DNA from: Kiritimatiellales bacterium
GTDB taxonomy: Bacteria > Verrucomicrobiota > Kiritimatiellia > Kiritimatiellales > Tichowtungiaceae
Reading direction: 5' to 3'
Length of the DNA stretch: 48,806 nucleotides
NCBI GenBank assembly: GCA_041656295.1
Contig: JBBADV010000019.1
Location: 1 to 48,806, forward strand
Shown here: positions 1 to 8,650 of the stretch, one piece after another
How positions within the stretch are numbered: position 1 is the stretch's first letter
Layout: each line of letters begins with the position of its first letter
The notes under the pieces: model-generated
Told to the model about the DNA's origin: nothing
The model's database searches: none
Seen by the model: only the letters and a program-made list of their open reading frames with translations
Translations under genes and position numbers: made by a program

Positions 1-1
1 G

Positions 2-589
2 GAGGAATGGAATAAGTTTTCAGAATATTCCGGCGGTACAATGGTTGAAAAATGCTGTCATTATTTTGACCTGTTTAATCTGATGGCAGAATCTGAACCG
101 GTCAAAGTTTATGCATCGGGGGCGCAGGATGTAAACACCGGCTTTGAATACGAAGGACGAAAATCCGATATCATCGATAATGCGTTTGCAATTATTGACT
201 ATGCAAACGGAATCCGGGCCTGCCTGAATCTCTGCATGTTTATGTTCTGCGGCGGAGCGAAAGAAGAGGTCATTGTAAACGGAGACAAAGCCAGCCTGTA
301 TGCAGCCGATCATCCGGAAAATAAACTCCAAATCAAAGCGACGGGCCGCTCGCCGGCACGTTATATAAGCGTTGAAGCTCCGGATGTGATCACGACAACC
401 GGTGCACATAGCGGGTCAACATATTACGAGCACGTTGAGTTTTACAAAGCGGTTCGCTCTAATATTCAACCGCCGGTAACGGCGTATGATGGATTTCTTG
501 CCGTTGCGGTTGGCGCGGCAGCCGAAGAATCTGTCCGTACCGGGATGCCGGTATACATGAAAGACATCCTCGCCCGGGCGAAACAATAA
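2..589 (+). CDS. Gfo/Idh/MocA-family oxidoreductase, C-terminal part
   Basis: The frame is open from the left edge and ends at TAA 587-589, so about 195 residues of a longer protein are seen. GGTMVEKCCHYFDL near the left edge fits the G-G-x-x-V-E-K-x-x-H-x-x-D block of Gfo/Idh/MocA NAD(P)-dependent sugar or cyclitol dehydrogenases, where Lys and His belong to the active site. The end (AEESVRTGMPV) is the usual last helix of the family. The cofactor-binding Rossmann domain lies outside the window. The substrate cannot be told from this part. A strong hairpin terminator follows about 160 bases downstream. Confidence 0.85.
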   Translation, partial: EEWNKFSEYSGGTMVEKCCHYFDLFNLMAESEPVKVYASGAQDVNTGFEYEGRKSDIIDNAFAIIDYANGIRACLNLCMFMFCGGAKEEVIVNGDKASLYAADHPENKLQIKATGRSPARYISVEAPDVITTTGAHSGSTYYEHVEFYKAVRSNIQPPVTAYDGFLAVAVGAAAEESVRTGMPVYMKDILARAKQ

Positions 590-667
590 AAATTTCCCGG
601 CGGTGGATTTTTTCATAAAAAAGCCGGAAACCACCGGAAAATTTATGCTGTGCCGCCTGAAAAATGG

Positions 668-694
668 CCGGGCGTGCAGTCCCTTGCGCGCCGG
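668..694. repeat. Interspersed GGCGTGCAGTCCCTTGCGCGCC palindromic repeat, copy 1
   Basis: The core (671-692) reads GGCGTGCA..TGCGCGCC, an imperfect 8-bp stem around a GTCCCT loop. The same element occurs with perfect arms at 2297-2318 and 2434-2455. Three copies in 1.8 kb of intergenic DNA mark a dispersed chromosomal repeat family. It lies between the oxidoreductase stop and the terminator. Confidence 0.75.
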
Positions 695-749
695 AAAATT
701 AGAAATATTTCATATTAACGGCCGGCGGAGGATCGCCGTCCCTACCCAT

Positions 750-784
750 AAAAAAAGAGCAGGCGTTTTGCCTGCTCTTTTTTA
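750..784. terminator. Bidirectional rho-independent terminator
   Basis: An A-tract, the stem AGAGCAGGC / GCCTGCTCT with a GTTTT-type loop, and a T-tract are seen, so the hairpin works in both directions. It separates the rightward oxidoreductase gene from the leftward PEP-CTERM gene that ends at 804. It is the clearest terminator in the left chromosomal part. Confidence 0.9.
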
Positions 785-803
785 GCGGATTAAGGAATCC
801 GGT

Positions 804-1727
804 TTACCGCGTACGGTGCCGGCGATAGATCATCAGTGTCATCCCTGAGATCAGGAATATTGAAATCGTTCCCGGTTCAGGAATGAGCAACAGCGTTTTT
901 CCGTCGATCACCTGGAAATGATCATCAAAAGCGCCATTATTTTCACCGTCAACCCTGATTTTACCTGAACTCCACAGATCTTCAAAGTCTGCGCCGCCGG
1001 TTATTGTAAGGCTGCCATCGGAGTGGTTGACAAAATCAATGTAACCAACATGAGTAATATTCAGGGAGTCTGCCGTAAGCGATCCGTCGCCGAGATCAAA
1101 ACGCAGACTTGCCGCATTTGCTGTCGAATTTGTTAAGCGCAGTTCACCGTTAACTGTCCAGTTCCCGCCGGCAAATGTGACCAGCGCGCCGGCTCCATAA
1201 ATATTAAAGCCAAGAGCCCCGTCCTGAGTATTAAGTTGAGCCGTTCCGTTTGAAACTGTTATCGTACCTCCAGCATAAACGTATGCATGCTCCACAAACG
1301 TTAAATTTCCGCCATTTTGTACAAAGGTTCCTCCGTCGTATACTTGAAGTGATCTACCACCATACAGTGCTCCGTCGTACATATATAACTCAGACCCGGC
1401 GTCTCTGACGTTGATATGATTAGCTGCACTATTCAGCATGCCGCCATACATCGTCCATTTGACGCCTCCTTTTAGTTGTAAAGGATTTGAAGAGATCGTG
1501 ACTGTTCCATTGGATTGAATAACGGTCCACCCCGTCGTGTCGGTGCCGGAACCAGCCATGGCATCGCTGTTAATGATGCCTGTTTTTCCGCTGGCCGGAA
1601 ACCCGTTAGACCACCGATTTTCGCTATGCAGTGTGTGGCTCGGACTGCCGATCCAGGTTGTTGTTTCTGCAAACACTCCGGCGGCGAGCAATGCTCCCGC
1701 GATGAATGCTGTGATAATTTTCCTCAT
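804..1727 (-). CDS. Secreted PEP-CTERM sorting domain protein with beta-repeat body
   Basis: This is 307 residues from the ATG at 1727, which has AAAGGAG eight bases upstream; a longer frame to 1775 lacks a ribosome site. Residues 1-20 (MRKIITAFIAGALLAAGVFA) are a signal peptide. The body is rich in Gly, Asn, Thr and Ser with repeated G-G-T and N-G-x-x-T turns, as in right-handed beta-helix autotransporter-like proteins. The C-terminus has IPEPGT, a hydrophobic helix and the basic end YRRHRTR. This is the PEP-CTERM signal that exosortase cleaves in exopolysaccharide-making Gram-negatives. Its role is presumably envelope or matrix material; the ligand is unknown. No exosortase is in the window, but the TIGR04073-type gene at 4579 belongs to the same system. 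Confidence 0.88.
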   Translation of the reverse strand: MRKIITAFIAGALLAAGVFAETTTWIGSPSHTLHSENRWSNGFPASGKTGIINSDAMAGSGTDTTGWTVIQSNGTVTISSNPLQLKGGVKWTMYGGMLNSAANHINVRDAGSELYMYDGALYGGRSLQVYDGGTFVQNGGNLTFVEHAYVYAGGTITVSNGTAQLNTQDGALGFNIYGAGALVTFAGGNWTVNGELRLTNSTANAASLRFDLGDGSLTADSLNITHVGYIDFVNHSDGSLTITGGADFEDLWSSGKIRVDGENNGAFDDHFQVIDGKTLLLIPEPGTISIFLISGMTLMIYRRHRTR

Positions 1728-2634
1728 CCTTGTACTCCTTTCTATTTGTACTCTCTCTTTTTTCCGGCGCCCCACCGGAAATACTTAACATTGCCGATTT
1801 CAGCTTTCAGATTGCTGGTTTTTATTTTCCGGCAATCCTGTTTTCCAATCTGCACTTATCAATCTGAAATCATCAATATCCGTTATCCTGTCAAAAAACT
1901 CTCCCTGTATTTTTCAATCTGCAATCTAAAATCATTCATTACTCTGCCGGCCACTGCACGGCACTGCAGCAAAGCAGCAGATAAAACACGCTTTTTTTAT
2001 CCATCCTTATACGCATCGTCTGGACTTCTCCATCCGTTATCAGACAGGCAGTCTGTCTGTAATGGTGATATAATTATGGACACTGGCAAATAAGAGCCAA
2101 TGAGAAAAACTAGTCATAAATGCTACACTTTTTTAGACATATAATTCTTTAAACTGCGCGGGAACGGCAGCAGTTCGGCCGCGGATGTAAACAGATGGGC
2201 AGATTTTTAACCGCCGGAAGAGAGGCAGAGTCGCAAGCCTGAAGGTCTGAAGGTCGAAACGTCGCCGGCTAGGAAATGAGAATGGTAGAACGGTAGGGCG
2301 CGCAGTCCCTTGCGCGCCGCAACGATTGTTGCAGACAACGGCGGGGGCGCCGGGGAAGAGACAGAGTCGCAAGCCTGAAAGTCTGAAGGTCGAAACGTCG
2401 CCGGTTGGGGAAATGAGAACGGCAGAACGGTAGGGCGCGCAGTCCCTTGCGCGCCGCAACGATTGTTGTAGACAACGGCGGAGCGCCGGGGGAGAGACAG
2501 AGTCACAAGTCTGAAAGTCTGAAGGTCGAAACGGCGCCGGTTGGGGAAATGAGAACGGCAGCACAATTTACGGGTTCCACTTCCGGCATTTTAATTTACA
2601 GTCTACCAAAATTCTAATTCATCAACAAAGTCGC
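1728..2634. other. Long intergenic region without a supported gene
   Basis: No frame here has both a ribosome site and a protein-like sequence. The left part (1790-1940) holds degenerate pieces such as ATTGCCGATTTCAG and CAATCTGCAATCTAAAATC, the same family as 10015-10050 inside the prophage. A short hairpin (CAGACAG..CTGTCTG) lies at 2041-2059. From 2218 three diverged tandem units follow. The rplS promoter starts at the right end. ORFs read through the tandem units are repeat artefacts. Confidence 0.7.
2218..2562. repeat. Tandem repeat of about 135 bp, 2.5 copies
   Basis: Units begin at 2218, 2356 and 2491 (last one partial). Each has GAGACAGAGTCGCAAGC, then CTGAAGGTCGAAACG, GAAATGAGAACGGCAG, the GGCGCGCAGTCCCTTGCGCGCC palindrome and CAACGATTGTTG..GACAACGG. 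The copies are about 90 percent alike by eye, so the duplication is recent. The palindrome family also occurs alone at 668-694, so a dispersed element was captured and then amplified. Confidence 0.85.
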
Positions 2635-2662
2635 TTGACCGGCGCAAACAGATCGGTATTAT
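2635..2662 (+). promoter_or_regulatory. Predicted sigma70-type promoter of rplS-rnhB
   Basis: TTGACC (2635-2640) and TATTAT (2657-2662) are separated by 16 bases and lie about 40 bases before the rplS start. They are the best promoter hexamers in the gap and sit just after the tandem repeats. Confidence 0.55.
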
Positions 2663-2700
2663 CCGTCACTCATTTTGAATTTTGTAAGAGAGAAAAGATT

Positions 2701-3048
2701 ATGAATCCTGCAGTGGTAAAAATCAGCAAGGAACAGTGCACACAAGAGATCCCGGATTTCGCAATCGGTGATACAGTGAATGTGCATGTGAAAATTAAAG
2801 AAGGCGCGAAAGAGCGCATTCAGCAGTACAGCGGCGTTATCATCGCCCGCAACGGCTCCGGCGCAGCTGAATCCATTACCGTCCGCCGGGTGGCGTTTGG
2901 CGAAGGTATCGAGCGTGTATTTCCGCTGCAGAGTCCGAGCGTGGCTCAGATTGATGTTATCCGCCGTGGAAAAGTCCGCCGCGCAAAACTTTATTACCTG
3001 CGCAATCTTGCCGGTAAAAAAGCCCGGATTAAAGAACGCCGCGTTTAA
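2701..3048 (+). CDS. rplS: Large ribosomal subunit protein bL19
   Basis: This is 115 residues, the usual bL19 length. Diagnostic runs are FAIGDTVNVHVKIKEGAKER, IQQYSGVIIARNGSG, ESITVRRVAFGEGIERVFPL and the basic tail AKLYYLRNLAGKKARIKER. The protein sits at the 30S-50S interface. The ATG at 2701 is preceded by GAGAG. rnhB starts six bases after the stop, so the two are co-transcribed. In many bacteria rplS follows trmD in one operon; here trmD is close but points the other way. Confidence 0.97.
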   Translation: MNPAVVKISKEQCTQEIPDFAIGDTVNVHVKIKEGAKERIQQYSGVIIARNGSGAAESITVRRVAFGEGIERVFPLQSPSVAQIDVIRRGKVRRAKLYYLRNLAGKKARIKERRV

Positions 3049-3054
3049 CCTGTC

Positions 3055-3699
3055 ATGGATATGCTCCATTACGAAAAAGAGGCCTGGAAGTCCGGCCTCT
3101 TTTTTGTTGCCGGAATTGACGAAGCGGGACGCGGTCCCCTCGCCGGTCCGGTGGTCGCCGCCGCTGTCGCGTTCGACCGCGAACCGCTGGAATCCGGCGG
3201 TGCAGAACAGTTTGCCGGATTAACCGACTCCAAAACGCTGACTGAGAAACGCCGCAATGTTTTTTTTGAGAAGTTACAGATCTGTTCTTTTGCGCACATC
3301 GGCTGCGCCATCATCAGCGCAGAAATCATCGACGACATGAACATTCTGCAAGCCACCTGGCGCGGCATGGCCGCAGCCGTGGCAAAAATCATTCCGGCGC
3401 CGCAATTGGCATTGGTCGACGGAAATCCGGTGCGCGGGCTGCCGTGCAAATCCAAGAGTATTGTCAAAGGCGACGCCCAAAGCCTTTCCATCTCCGCTGC
3501 CAGTATCATCGCCAAAGTCACACGCGACCGCATCATGCTCGAACTCGATGCACAATTCCCGGAATATGGTTTTGCCAGACATAAAGGCTACGGCACCGCC
3601 GACCATCTCGCCGCTCTTTACAAATACGGCCCGGCCCCCTGCCACCGCAAAACTTTTCGTCCGGTTGCTGATTTAAATCAGCAGGACTTCGGGTTCTGA
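3055..3699 (+). CDS. rnhB: Ribonuclease HII
   Basis: This is 214 residues. It removes RNA from RNA-DNA hybrids and single ribonucleotides from DNA. GIDEAGRGPLAGPV (residues 20-33) carries catalytic Asp22-Glu23; LVDGN gives Asp122 and VKGD gives Asp140, completing the D-E-D-D metal site. DSKTLTEKRR, SIIAKVTRDR and FARHKGYGT are the other conserved RNase HII blocks. Its start lies six bases after rplS. The gene ends 66 bases from the convergent trmD stop. It is complete, with all key residues present. Confidence 0.97.
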   Translation: MDMLHYEKEAWKSGLFFVAGIDEAGRGPLAGPVVAAAVAFDREPLESGGAEQFAGLTDSKTLTEKRRNVFFEKLQICSFAHIGCAIISAEIIDDMNILQATWRGMAAAVAKIIPAPQLALVDGNPVRGLPCKSKSIVKGDAQSLSISAASIIAKVTRDRIMLELDAQFPEYGFARHKGYGTADHLAALYKYGPAPCHRKTFRPVADLNQQDFGF

Positions 3700-3764
3700 T
3701 TTTGACCCTGACAGGGATAACATGTTTCTGCCTGACTGTCAGATCTTATCGTGACTAATACAAA

Positions 3765-4433
3765 TCAGTCAAACAGATCGGGGCGGCGGGCGGCGGTGCG
3801 TTCGGCGGATTTTTTCCGGCGCCATTCGGCGATGAGCGCGTGATTGCCGGAAAGCAGTTCGTCCGGCACAGCCATGCCGCGAAATTCGGCCGGGCGCGTG
3901 TATTGCGGATATTCGAGCAGCAGTCCGGTGAATGATTCGGATTCAGCGGCGCCGTCACCGCCGAGTACACCGGGGATGAGCCGGACGACGGCGTCGATGA
4001 CAACCGCCGCCGGCAGCACGCCGTTGGTCAGAACGTAGTCGCCGATTGAAATCTCTTCGTCGACCAATGCTTCGCGGACGCGTTCGTCGACGCCTTCATA
4101 ATGTCCGCAAATAAAAATCAGATGCTCCGCGCCGGAAAGTTCCTGCGCGCGTTTTTGCTTAAACGGTGCGCCTTGAGGACACATGAGAATGACGCGCGAG
4201 GCTTCAGTTTTTACAGATTCGACGGCGCGGAACAACGGCTCGGGTTTTAGCACCATGCCGGGGCCGCCGCCGAACGGCGGTTCGTCGGTGGTGCGGTGTT
4301 TATCGCCGGCAAAATCGCGCAGGTTAATGCAGTTAAATGCAACATGCCCGTGCTGTGCGGCGCGTTTCATCATGCTCTGTCCAAGGAATCCGGCGAGCAT
4401 TTCCGGAAATAAGGTTATCACATCAATGGTCAC
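3765..4433 (-). CDS. trmD: tRNA (guanine-N1)-methyltransferase
   Basis: This is 222 residues. The enzyme methylates G37 of tRNAs using S-adenosylmethionine and so prevents +1 frameshifting. The N-terminus MTIDVITLFPEML, the loop DEPPFGGGPGMV and the trefoil-knot SAM site around GDYVLTNGVLPAAVV are diagnostic of TrmD. The block GVLGGDGAAESESF gives the conserved Glu/Ser stretch near the catalytic Asp. It runs opposite to rplS-rnhB, which is unusual because trmD is normally upstream of rplS on the same strand. Confidence 0.97.
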   Translation of the reverse strand: MTIDVITLFPEMLAGFLGQSMMKRAAQHGHVAFNCINLRDFAGDKHRTTDEPPFGGGPGMVLKPEPLFRAVESVKTEASRVILMCPQGAPFKQKRAQELSGAEHLIFICGHYEGVDERVREALVDEEISIGDYVLTNGVLPAAVVIDAVVRLIPGVLGGDGAAESESFTGLLLEYPQYTRPAEFRGMAVPDELLSGNHALIAEWRRKKSAERTAARRPDLFD

Positions 4434-4578
4434 ACAACGAGCTTAAGCCCGGCGCTTTCGATTTGTCCAGTTCTGAACCGCAGCGTAACAAGAATAAGTT
4501 TGTTTTGTATGCGGTGAAAAACCTTGTCCGGCAGCAGTGCTTTGGTCTAGCCTTTAGGAGATAAAACAGGAGGTTGTG

Positions 4579-4965
4579 ATGCGTTACATGCTGGTTTTTT
4601 TAATGGCGCTTGCCGCCGCCGGAATTTTTGCCGATGAAGTGGTTGCGGGCCGCGAACTGTCACATGCGGAAGGTTTGGTGCAGGATATGTCGAGCAAGCT
4701 GAATCGCGGTATCGTGAATATTTTAACCGGCTGGTGTGAAATTCCGCGTCAGATGATGATTACCGGCAAAGAAAAAAGCGGCTGGCTGGTGATTCCGGTG
4801 GGAATTCCGGCCGGCGCAATTATGACGGTGGTGCGCACCGCGACCGGCGTGTTTGAAACCGGACTTTTCTTTGTGCCGATCGATGACAGCTACGGTCCGA
4901 TCCTTGATCCCGGATATGTCTGGCAAAAAAGCAAAGAACAAAAACGCCGGGCGGAAAAGCAGTGA
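4579..4965 (+). CDS. Exosortase system-associated protein, TIGR04073-like
   Basis: This is 128 residues from the ATG at 4579, five bases after AGGAGG. A GTG three bases earlier is less well placed. Residues 1-18 form a signal peptide ending near FADE. The mature part SKLNRGIVNILTGWCEIPRQ followed by a Gly-rich hydrophobic stretch and a final GYVWQKSKEQKRR fits small exosortase-associated proteins (TIGR04073) known from PVC bacteria that carry PEP-CTERM proteins. The biochemical role is unknown. The stop overlaps the surE start by four bases (GTGA), so the two genes are translationally coupled. Confidence 0.72.
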   Translation: MRYMLVFLMALAAAGIFADEVVAGRELSHAEGLVQDMSSKLNRGIVNILTGWCEIPRQMMITGKEKSGWLVIPVGIPAGAIMTVVRTATGVFETGLFFVPIDDSYGPILDPGYVWQKSKEQKRRAEKQ

Positions 4966-5720
4966 GAATTCTTCTTTGTAATGACGATGGAATTTTTGCA
5001 CCGGGAATTGCCACATTACACGAGGCAGTTAAGGGTTTTGGTGAGGTGTATGTGGTTGCGCCGGATGTAGAACGCAGTGCCGCCGGCCATGCGATTACGA
5101 TTGCCGATCCGATTAAGTGTGCGCCGGTGGAGCGGCATGGGGAATTTTTCGGTTACGGAATCGGCGGAACGCCGGCGGATTGCATTAAACTGGCGGTGCG
5201 TGCGATTCTGCGCGATACGCCGCCGGACATTGTGCTGAGCGGTGTAAATCTAGGATCAAATACCGGCATCAGCGTGATTTATTCAGGAACGGTTTCGGCG
5301 GCGACGGAGAGTGTAATTCTGGGAATTCCGGCAGTGGCGTTTTCGCTGTGCAATTATATGAATCCGAACTGGGAAACCGGCCGGCGCGTGGCCGGTGAAA
5401 TTACAAAAAAGATGCTGGAAAATCCGCTGCCGCCGGGCGTGCTGCTGAATGTGAATATTCCGAGCATTCCGTATGAAGAGCTGCGCGGAATAAAAATTAC
5501 GCGCATGGGACGGTCGCGCTTTATTGAGAAGTTTCATGAGCGGCTCGATCCGCGCGGCAGAATTTATTACTGGCTCGACGGTGAACTGGAAGTGCAGGAC
5601 GCCGGCGACGATGTGGATATTCATGCCGTGAGTGACGGCTTTGTTTCGATTACGCCGATTCAGCTGGATATGACGGCGTATGCCGATTTCGGTGCAGTGA
5701 GAAAAATCTTTTCACAATAA
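4962..5720 (+). CDS. surE: 5'/3'-nucleotidase SurE
   Basis: This is 252 residues with a GTG start that overlaps the previous stop. SurE removes phosphate from nucleoside 5'- and 3'-monophosphates and is linked to stationary-phase survival. MRILLCNDDGIFAPG carries the metal ligands Asp8-Asp9; PDVERSAAGHAIT carries the conserved Ser; SGVNLGSNTGISVIYSGTV is the Asn-containing active-site block. It is a normal full-length family member. Confidence 0.96.
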   Translation: MRILLCNDDGIFAPGIATLHEAVKGFGEVYVVAPDVERSAAGHAITIADPIKCAPVERHGEFFGYGIGGTPADCIKLAVRAILRDTPPDIVLSGVNLGSNTGISVIYSGTVSAATESVILGIPAVAFSLCNYMNPNWETGRRVAGEITKKMLENPLPPGVLLNVNIPSIPYEELRGIKITRMGRSRFIEKFHERLDPRGRIYYWLDGELEVQDAGDDVDIHAVSDGFVSITPIQLDMTAYADFGAVRKIFSQ

Positions 5721-5743
5721 AAGGACGGTTCAGCCGTTGATAA

Positions 5744-7135
5744 ATGATGTTCCGGCGGCGCAAAAAACTGACAGCGGTAAAAGGAGTTACGTCTGCGGTA
5801 ATGGTCAGTATTCTGATTCATGCCGCAATCCTGTTGCTGGCCGGTATGTTTGTGGCGGTGACGGCGATCCGGTACGAGCAGCCGAAGTTTGAGGGCAGGG
5901 AATATGTCCGCCCGAAAACAAAATTGAAGCGGCTGCAGCTGCCGGTAAACATTGAACAAAAGGCGACGCCGCGGTCGCCGGATTTTGCACGCCGGATTAC
6001 AGCGCCGCCGGTTTATACGCATCAAGCTGAGTTTGAACTGCCGGCGTTTTCCGGTACCGGCGGCATGGATTTTAGTTTATCAGACCGCCGGATTTCCGCC
6101 GGCGATCTGAGTTTTGCAGTCGCGCAGTTTAATCTGTTCGGCGTGCGCAGCCGCGGTGAAAAAGTCCTGTTCATTCTGGATACAAGCCGGAATATGATGA
6201 TTGATGAAATCGGCGGGATTCCGGCCTATCAGCTGATCAAAGACGAGTTGACCGGGCTGCTCCGGCGTATTCCGCCGACCACGCTGTTTAATGTGATTGT
6301 ATTTGAGGCGAACGGCCGCGTTGAAGCATTTACGCCGGAACTGAACACCGCGAACGAAAAAAATATTGAAAAGCTGAAGCGGTGGATTGATCCGCTGAAC
6401 AGCTATGCAGATAAATATGGGATGTCAACGCTCGGTTATCGCGGCACACCGGTGGAGTTTGAGCCGCTGGCGCCGGTGTATAACACGCAGCGCGGCTGGA
6501 TGGCGGCGGTTTCTTACGGCATTCAGCGCGGTGTCGATAGCATTTACTGGCTGGGAACGAACGACGGCGTTGCGTGGATTGATAAAGATATTCTGGCCGA
6601 TTGCAAAAAAGGGAAACCGCTGCAAATCCTGTCCGGACAACCGCCGCGCTCGCTGGAAGTCAATTATGATCCGTACGGCGGAAAAGAACGGTGGGAAAGA
6701 CTTGTGGCGGAGGCGCGCAAAAAATATGACGCAGAAAATAAAGCGCGGCTGGCGCGCGGCCGGCCGATTCGCGTGCTGCCGGACGGCGGGCCTGGCAACA
6801 CGTCGCTGGTCCAAACATATTTCCCCGGAGTTTCCCCTCCGGGGTACAGGCATCACCGGCAGCAGTATTCATACACTGCGCGCGACATCACGGAATATGT
6901 CCGCGCAATGCGGGAAAAATATGATCTCGTCCATCGCAATCCCGGATTTATTAAATTAAAGCGCCGGACATTTAGCCTGCATGTCATTCATTTTGTCGGC
7001 AGTTCATCCACCGGCCGGCAGTTTGAACTTTCCCGGTTAAAAGATGTTTCAACGCAGCTGAACAGCGATTATGCGCGGCTGCCGGGACTTGACGCCATCC
7101 GGGCTGTGTCAACATCATCCCGCTACCGGCGCTGA
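5744..7135 (+). CDS. Membrane-anchored protein with degenerate vWA-like domain, paralog 1
   Basis: This is 463 residues. A basic N-terminus and one transmembrane helix (about 19-40) are followed by a Pro/Lys-rich linker, a layout like TonB-type periplasm-spanning proteins. From about residue 138 the sequence EKVLFILDTSRNMMIDE fits the first strand of a von Willebrand A domain, but the metal site D-x-S-x-S has become D-T-S-R-N. Later parts (TLFNVIVFE, DSIYWLGTNDGV, LHVIHFVGSS) fit further strands of that fold. The next gene is a clear paralog. Function unknown; a periplasmic scaffold without metal-dependent adhesion is one possibility. The ribosome site is weak and about 20 bases from the ATG. 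Confidence 0.7.
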   Translation: MMFRRRKKLTAVKGVTSAVMVSILIHAAILLLAGMFVAVTAIRYEQPKFEGREYVRPKTKLKRLQLPVNIEQKATPRSPDFARRITAPPVYTHQAEFELPAFSGTGGMDFSLSDRRISAGDLSFAVAQFNLFGVRSRGEKVLFILDTSRNMMIDEIGGIPAYQLIKDELTGLLRRIPPTTLFNVIVFEANGRVEAFTPELNTANEKNIEKLKRWIDPLNSYADKYGMSTLGYRGTPVEFEPLAPVYNTQRGWMAAVSYGIQRGVDSIYWLGTNDGVAWIDKDILADCKKGKPLQILSGQPPRSLEVNYDPYGGKERWERLVAEARKKYDAENKARLARGRPIRVLPDGGPGNTSLVQTYFPGVSPPGYRHHRQQYSYTARDITEYVRAMREKYDLVHRNPGFIKLKRRTFSLHVIHFVGSSSTGRQFELSRLKDVSTQLNSDYARLPGLDAIRAVSTSSRYRR

Positions 7136-7213
7136 TTTTAACGGTGAAAAGAAAATTGATTTATTTTCACCGGCTCGTACAATGCCCGTCTTTAAAATAA
7201 GGATTTACAAACT
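7136..7213. other. Hairpin between the paralogous genes
   Basis: CGGTGAAAA (7142-7150) and TTTTCACCG (7164-7172) form a 9-bp stem with a 13-base loop. No T-tract follows, so it is more likely an RNA-processing or stability hairpin than a terminator. Confidence 0.45.
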
Positions 7214-8578
7214 GTGCTTAAACAGAAAAAGCAAACTGCTGTAAGGGGGCGCTCATCAGGATTGATGGTGAGCATTATTATTCACGCCGTATTACTTTTA
7301 GTTGCCGCAACCTTCGTGGCTGTAACTGTGGTCATTCGTGATGAAGCCAAATTTGAGGGCAAACAGCTTGTCCGGCCGAAAATGAAACTGAAAAAGCTGC
7401 AGGTGCCGGTAAAGATTGAAAAAAAAGCGACGCCGAAAGTGCCCAATATCAGTCAGCGGATTACAGCAAATGCACAAACCAAATCAGTTGATTTTAAAAT
7501 GCCTGAACTGGCCGGATTCGGCGGAACAAGTGTCGATCTTTCCGGCGCCGGACTCGGCGCCGGCGGTTTAAATTTCGCAATGGCGCAGTTTAATGTATTC
7601 GGTGTCCGCAGCCGCGGAGAAAAAGCCCTTTTTGTGCTGGATACAAACCGTGCCATGCTGCTGGACGAGGTTGGCGGGATTCCGGCGTATAAAATTATTA
7701 AAGATGAACTCGGAAGCCTGCTGGACCGCATTCCGCCAACTACACTCTTTAATGTGATCGTTTTTGAAAGTTCCTCTTCACAGGCCTTTTCTCCCGACAT
7801 GAGCGCGGCCAGCGATGAAAACATAAAAAAATTGAAAGAATGGCTCGCGCCGTTAAACAGTCACCAGAACCGCTACGGGATTTCAACGCTGGCCTGGCGC
7901 GGAACGGCGGTGCAGTTTGAATGCCATGCGCCGATATACAACACACAGTCCGGCTGGATTGCCGCATTGTCTTACGGATTGCAAAAAGGCGTTGACAGCA
8001 TTTATGTGCTGGGGACAACGGATTCAGTTTCCGGGATTGATCAGTTACTGTTGGATGAGTGCAAAAAAGGAAAGCCGTTGCAATATCTGTCCGGACGGGC
8101 ACCCGGAAATTACAGTACATACGATTATGATTCACCGGCCTGGAAAAAGTGGAATGAAACCGTTTCCGCTGCGTATAAAAAACTGAATGAAGAAAATGCT
8201 GCGCGCATGGCCAGAGGACAGCCCGTTCGCGTACTCGATGGAAACGAGGATGCCGTTGTTAAAGCGTATTTCCCTGGCGCAACTAAACCGCCGGCGGTAC
8301 AAAAACAGACCACGTCACGTTATACATATACGATCAACGATATTCTGGCTTACAGCAGCGCCATGCAAATCAAATATGGCGAAACTGACCGGCGGGCGGC
8401 ATCCTTTGGATTGAAGAAAAAATCCATCACGGTCAATGTGGTTCATTTTGTGCCGACATCCGGCGAAGCGAAAGAACTGCCTTATTTGAGAAATCTGGCC
8501 GCACGTACCCGGGGCGGATATGTGAAAATTTCCGGACTCGAGGCCATCCGTTCTTCGGCCGCCGCCGGCGCACTATGA
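7214..8578 (+). CDS. Membrane-anchored protein with degenerate vWA-like domain, paralog 2
   Basis: This is 454 residues with a GTG start and AAGGA about 11 bases upstream. It is collinear with the preceding protein: transmembrane helix at about 18-40, Lys/Pro linker, then the vWA-like strand EKALFVLDTNRAMLLDE (about 136-152). The metal-site Ser is replaced again (D-T-N-R-A), so both copies lost the canonical site in different ways. Shared blocks include AQFNVFGVRSRGEK, GGIPAYKIIKDEL, IPPTTLFNVIVFE and YNTQSGWIAALSYG. The pair is a tandem duplication with long divergence. Both may be subunits of one envelope complex; this is inference. Confidence 0.7.
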   Translation: MLKQKKQTAVRGRSSGLMVSIIIHAVLLLVAATFVAVTVVIRDEAKFEGKQLVRPKMKLKKLQVPVKIEKKATPKVPNISQRITANAQTKSVDFKMPELAGFGGTSVDLSGAGLGAGGLNFAMAQFNVFGVRSRGEKALFVLDTNRAMLLDEVGGIPAYKIIKDELGSLLDRIPPTTLFNVIVFESSSSQAFSPDMSAASDENIKKLKEWLAPLNSHQNRYGISTLAWRGTAVQFECHAPIYNTQSGWIAALSYGLQKGVDSIYVLGTTDSVSGIDQLLLDECKKGKPLQYLSGRAPGNYSTYDYDSPAWKKWNETVSAAYKKLNEENAARMARGQPVRVLDGNEDAVVKAYFPGATKPPAVQKQTTSRYTYTINDILAYSSAMQIKYGETDRRAASFGLKKKSITVNVVHFVPTSGEAKELPYLRNLAARTRGGYVKISGLEAIRSSAAAGAL

Positions 8579-8608
8579 GCGGATGTTTTCGAATTCTTAA
8601 AAGCGGGG

Positions 8609-8636
8609 TTGACTCTCATTGGAATCCCGCTATTCT
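8609..8636 (+). promoter_or_regulatory. Promoter of tRNA-Val
   Basis: TTGACT (8609-8614) and TATTCT (8631-8636) with a 16-base spacer lie 15 bases before the tRNA. The tRNA therefore keeps its own promoter despite the prophage integrated at its 3' end. Confidence 0.65.
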
Positions 8637-8650
8637 CCCACACTTTCTCC

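Noticed and set aside
2133..2566. Three overlapping leftward ORFs
   Set aside because: All arise from the 135-bp tandem repeat; no SD and no protein-like composition.
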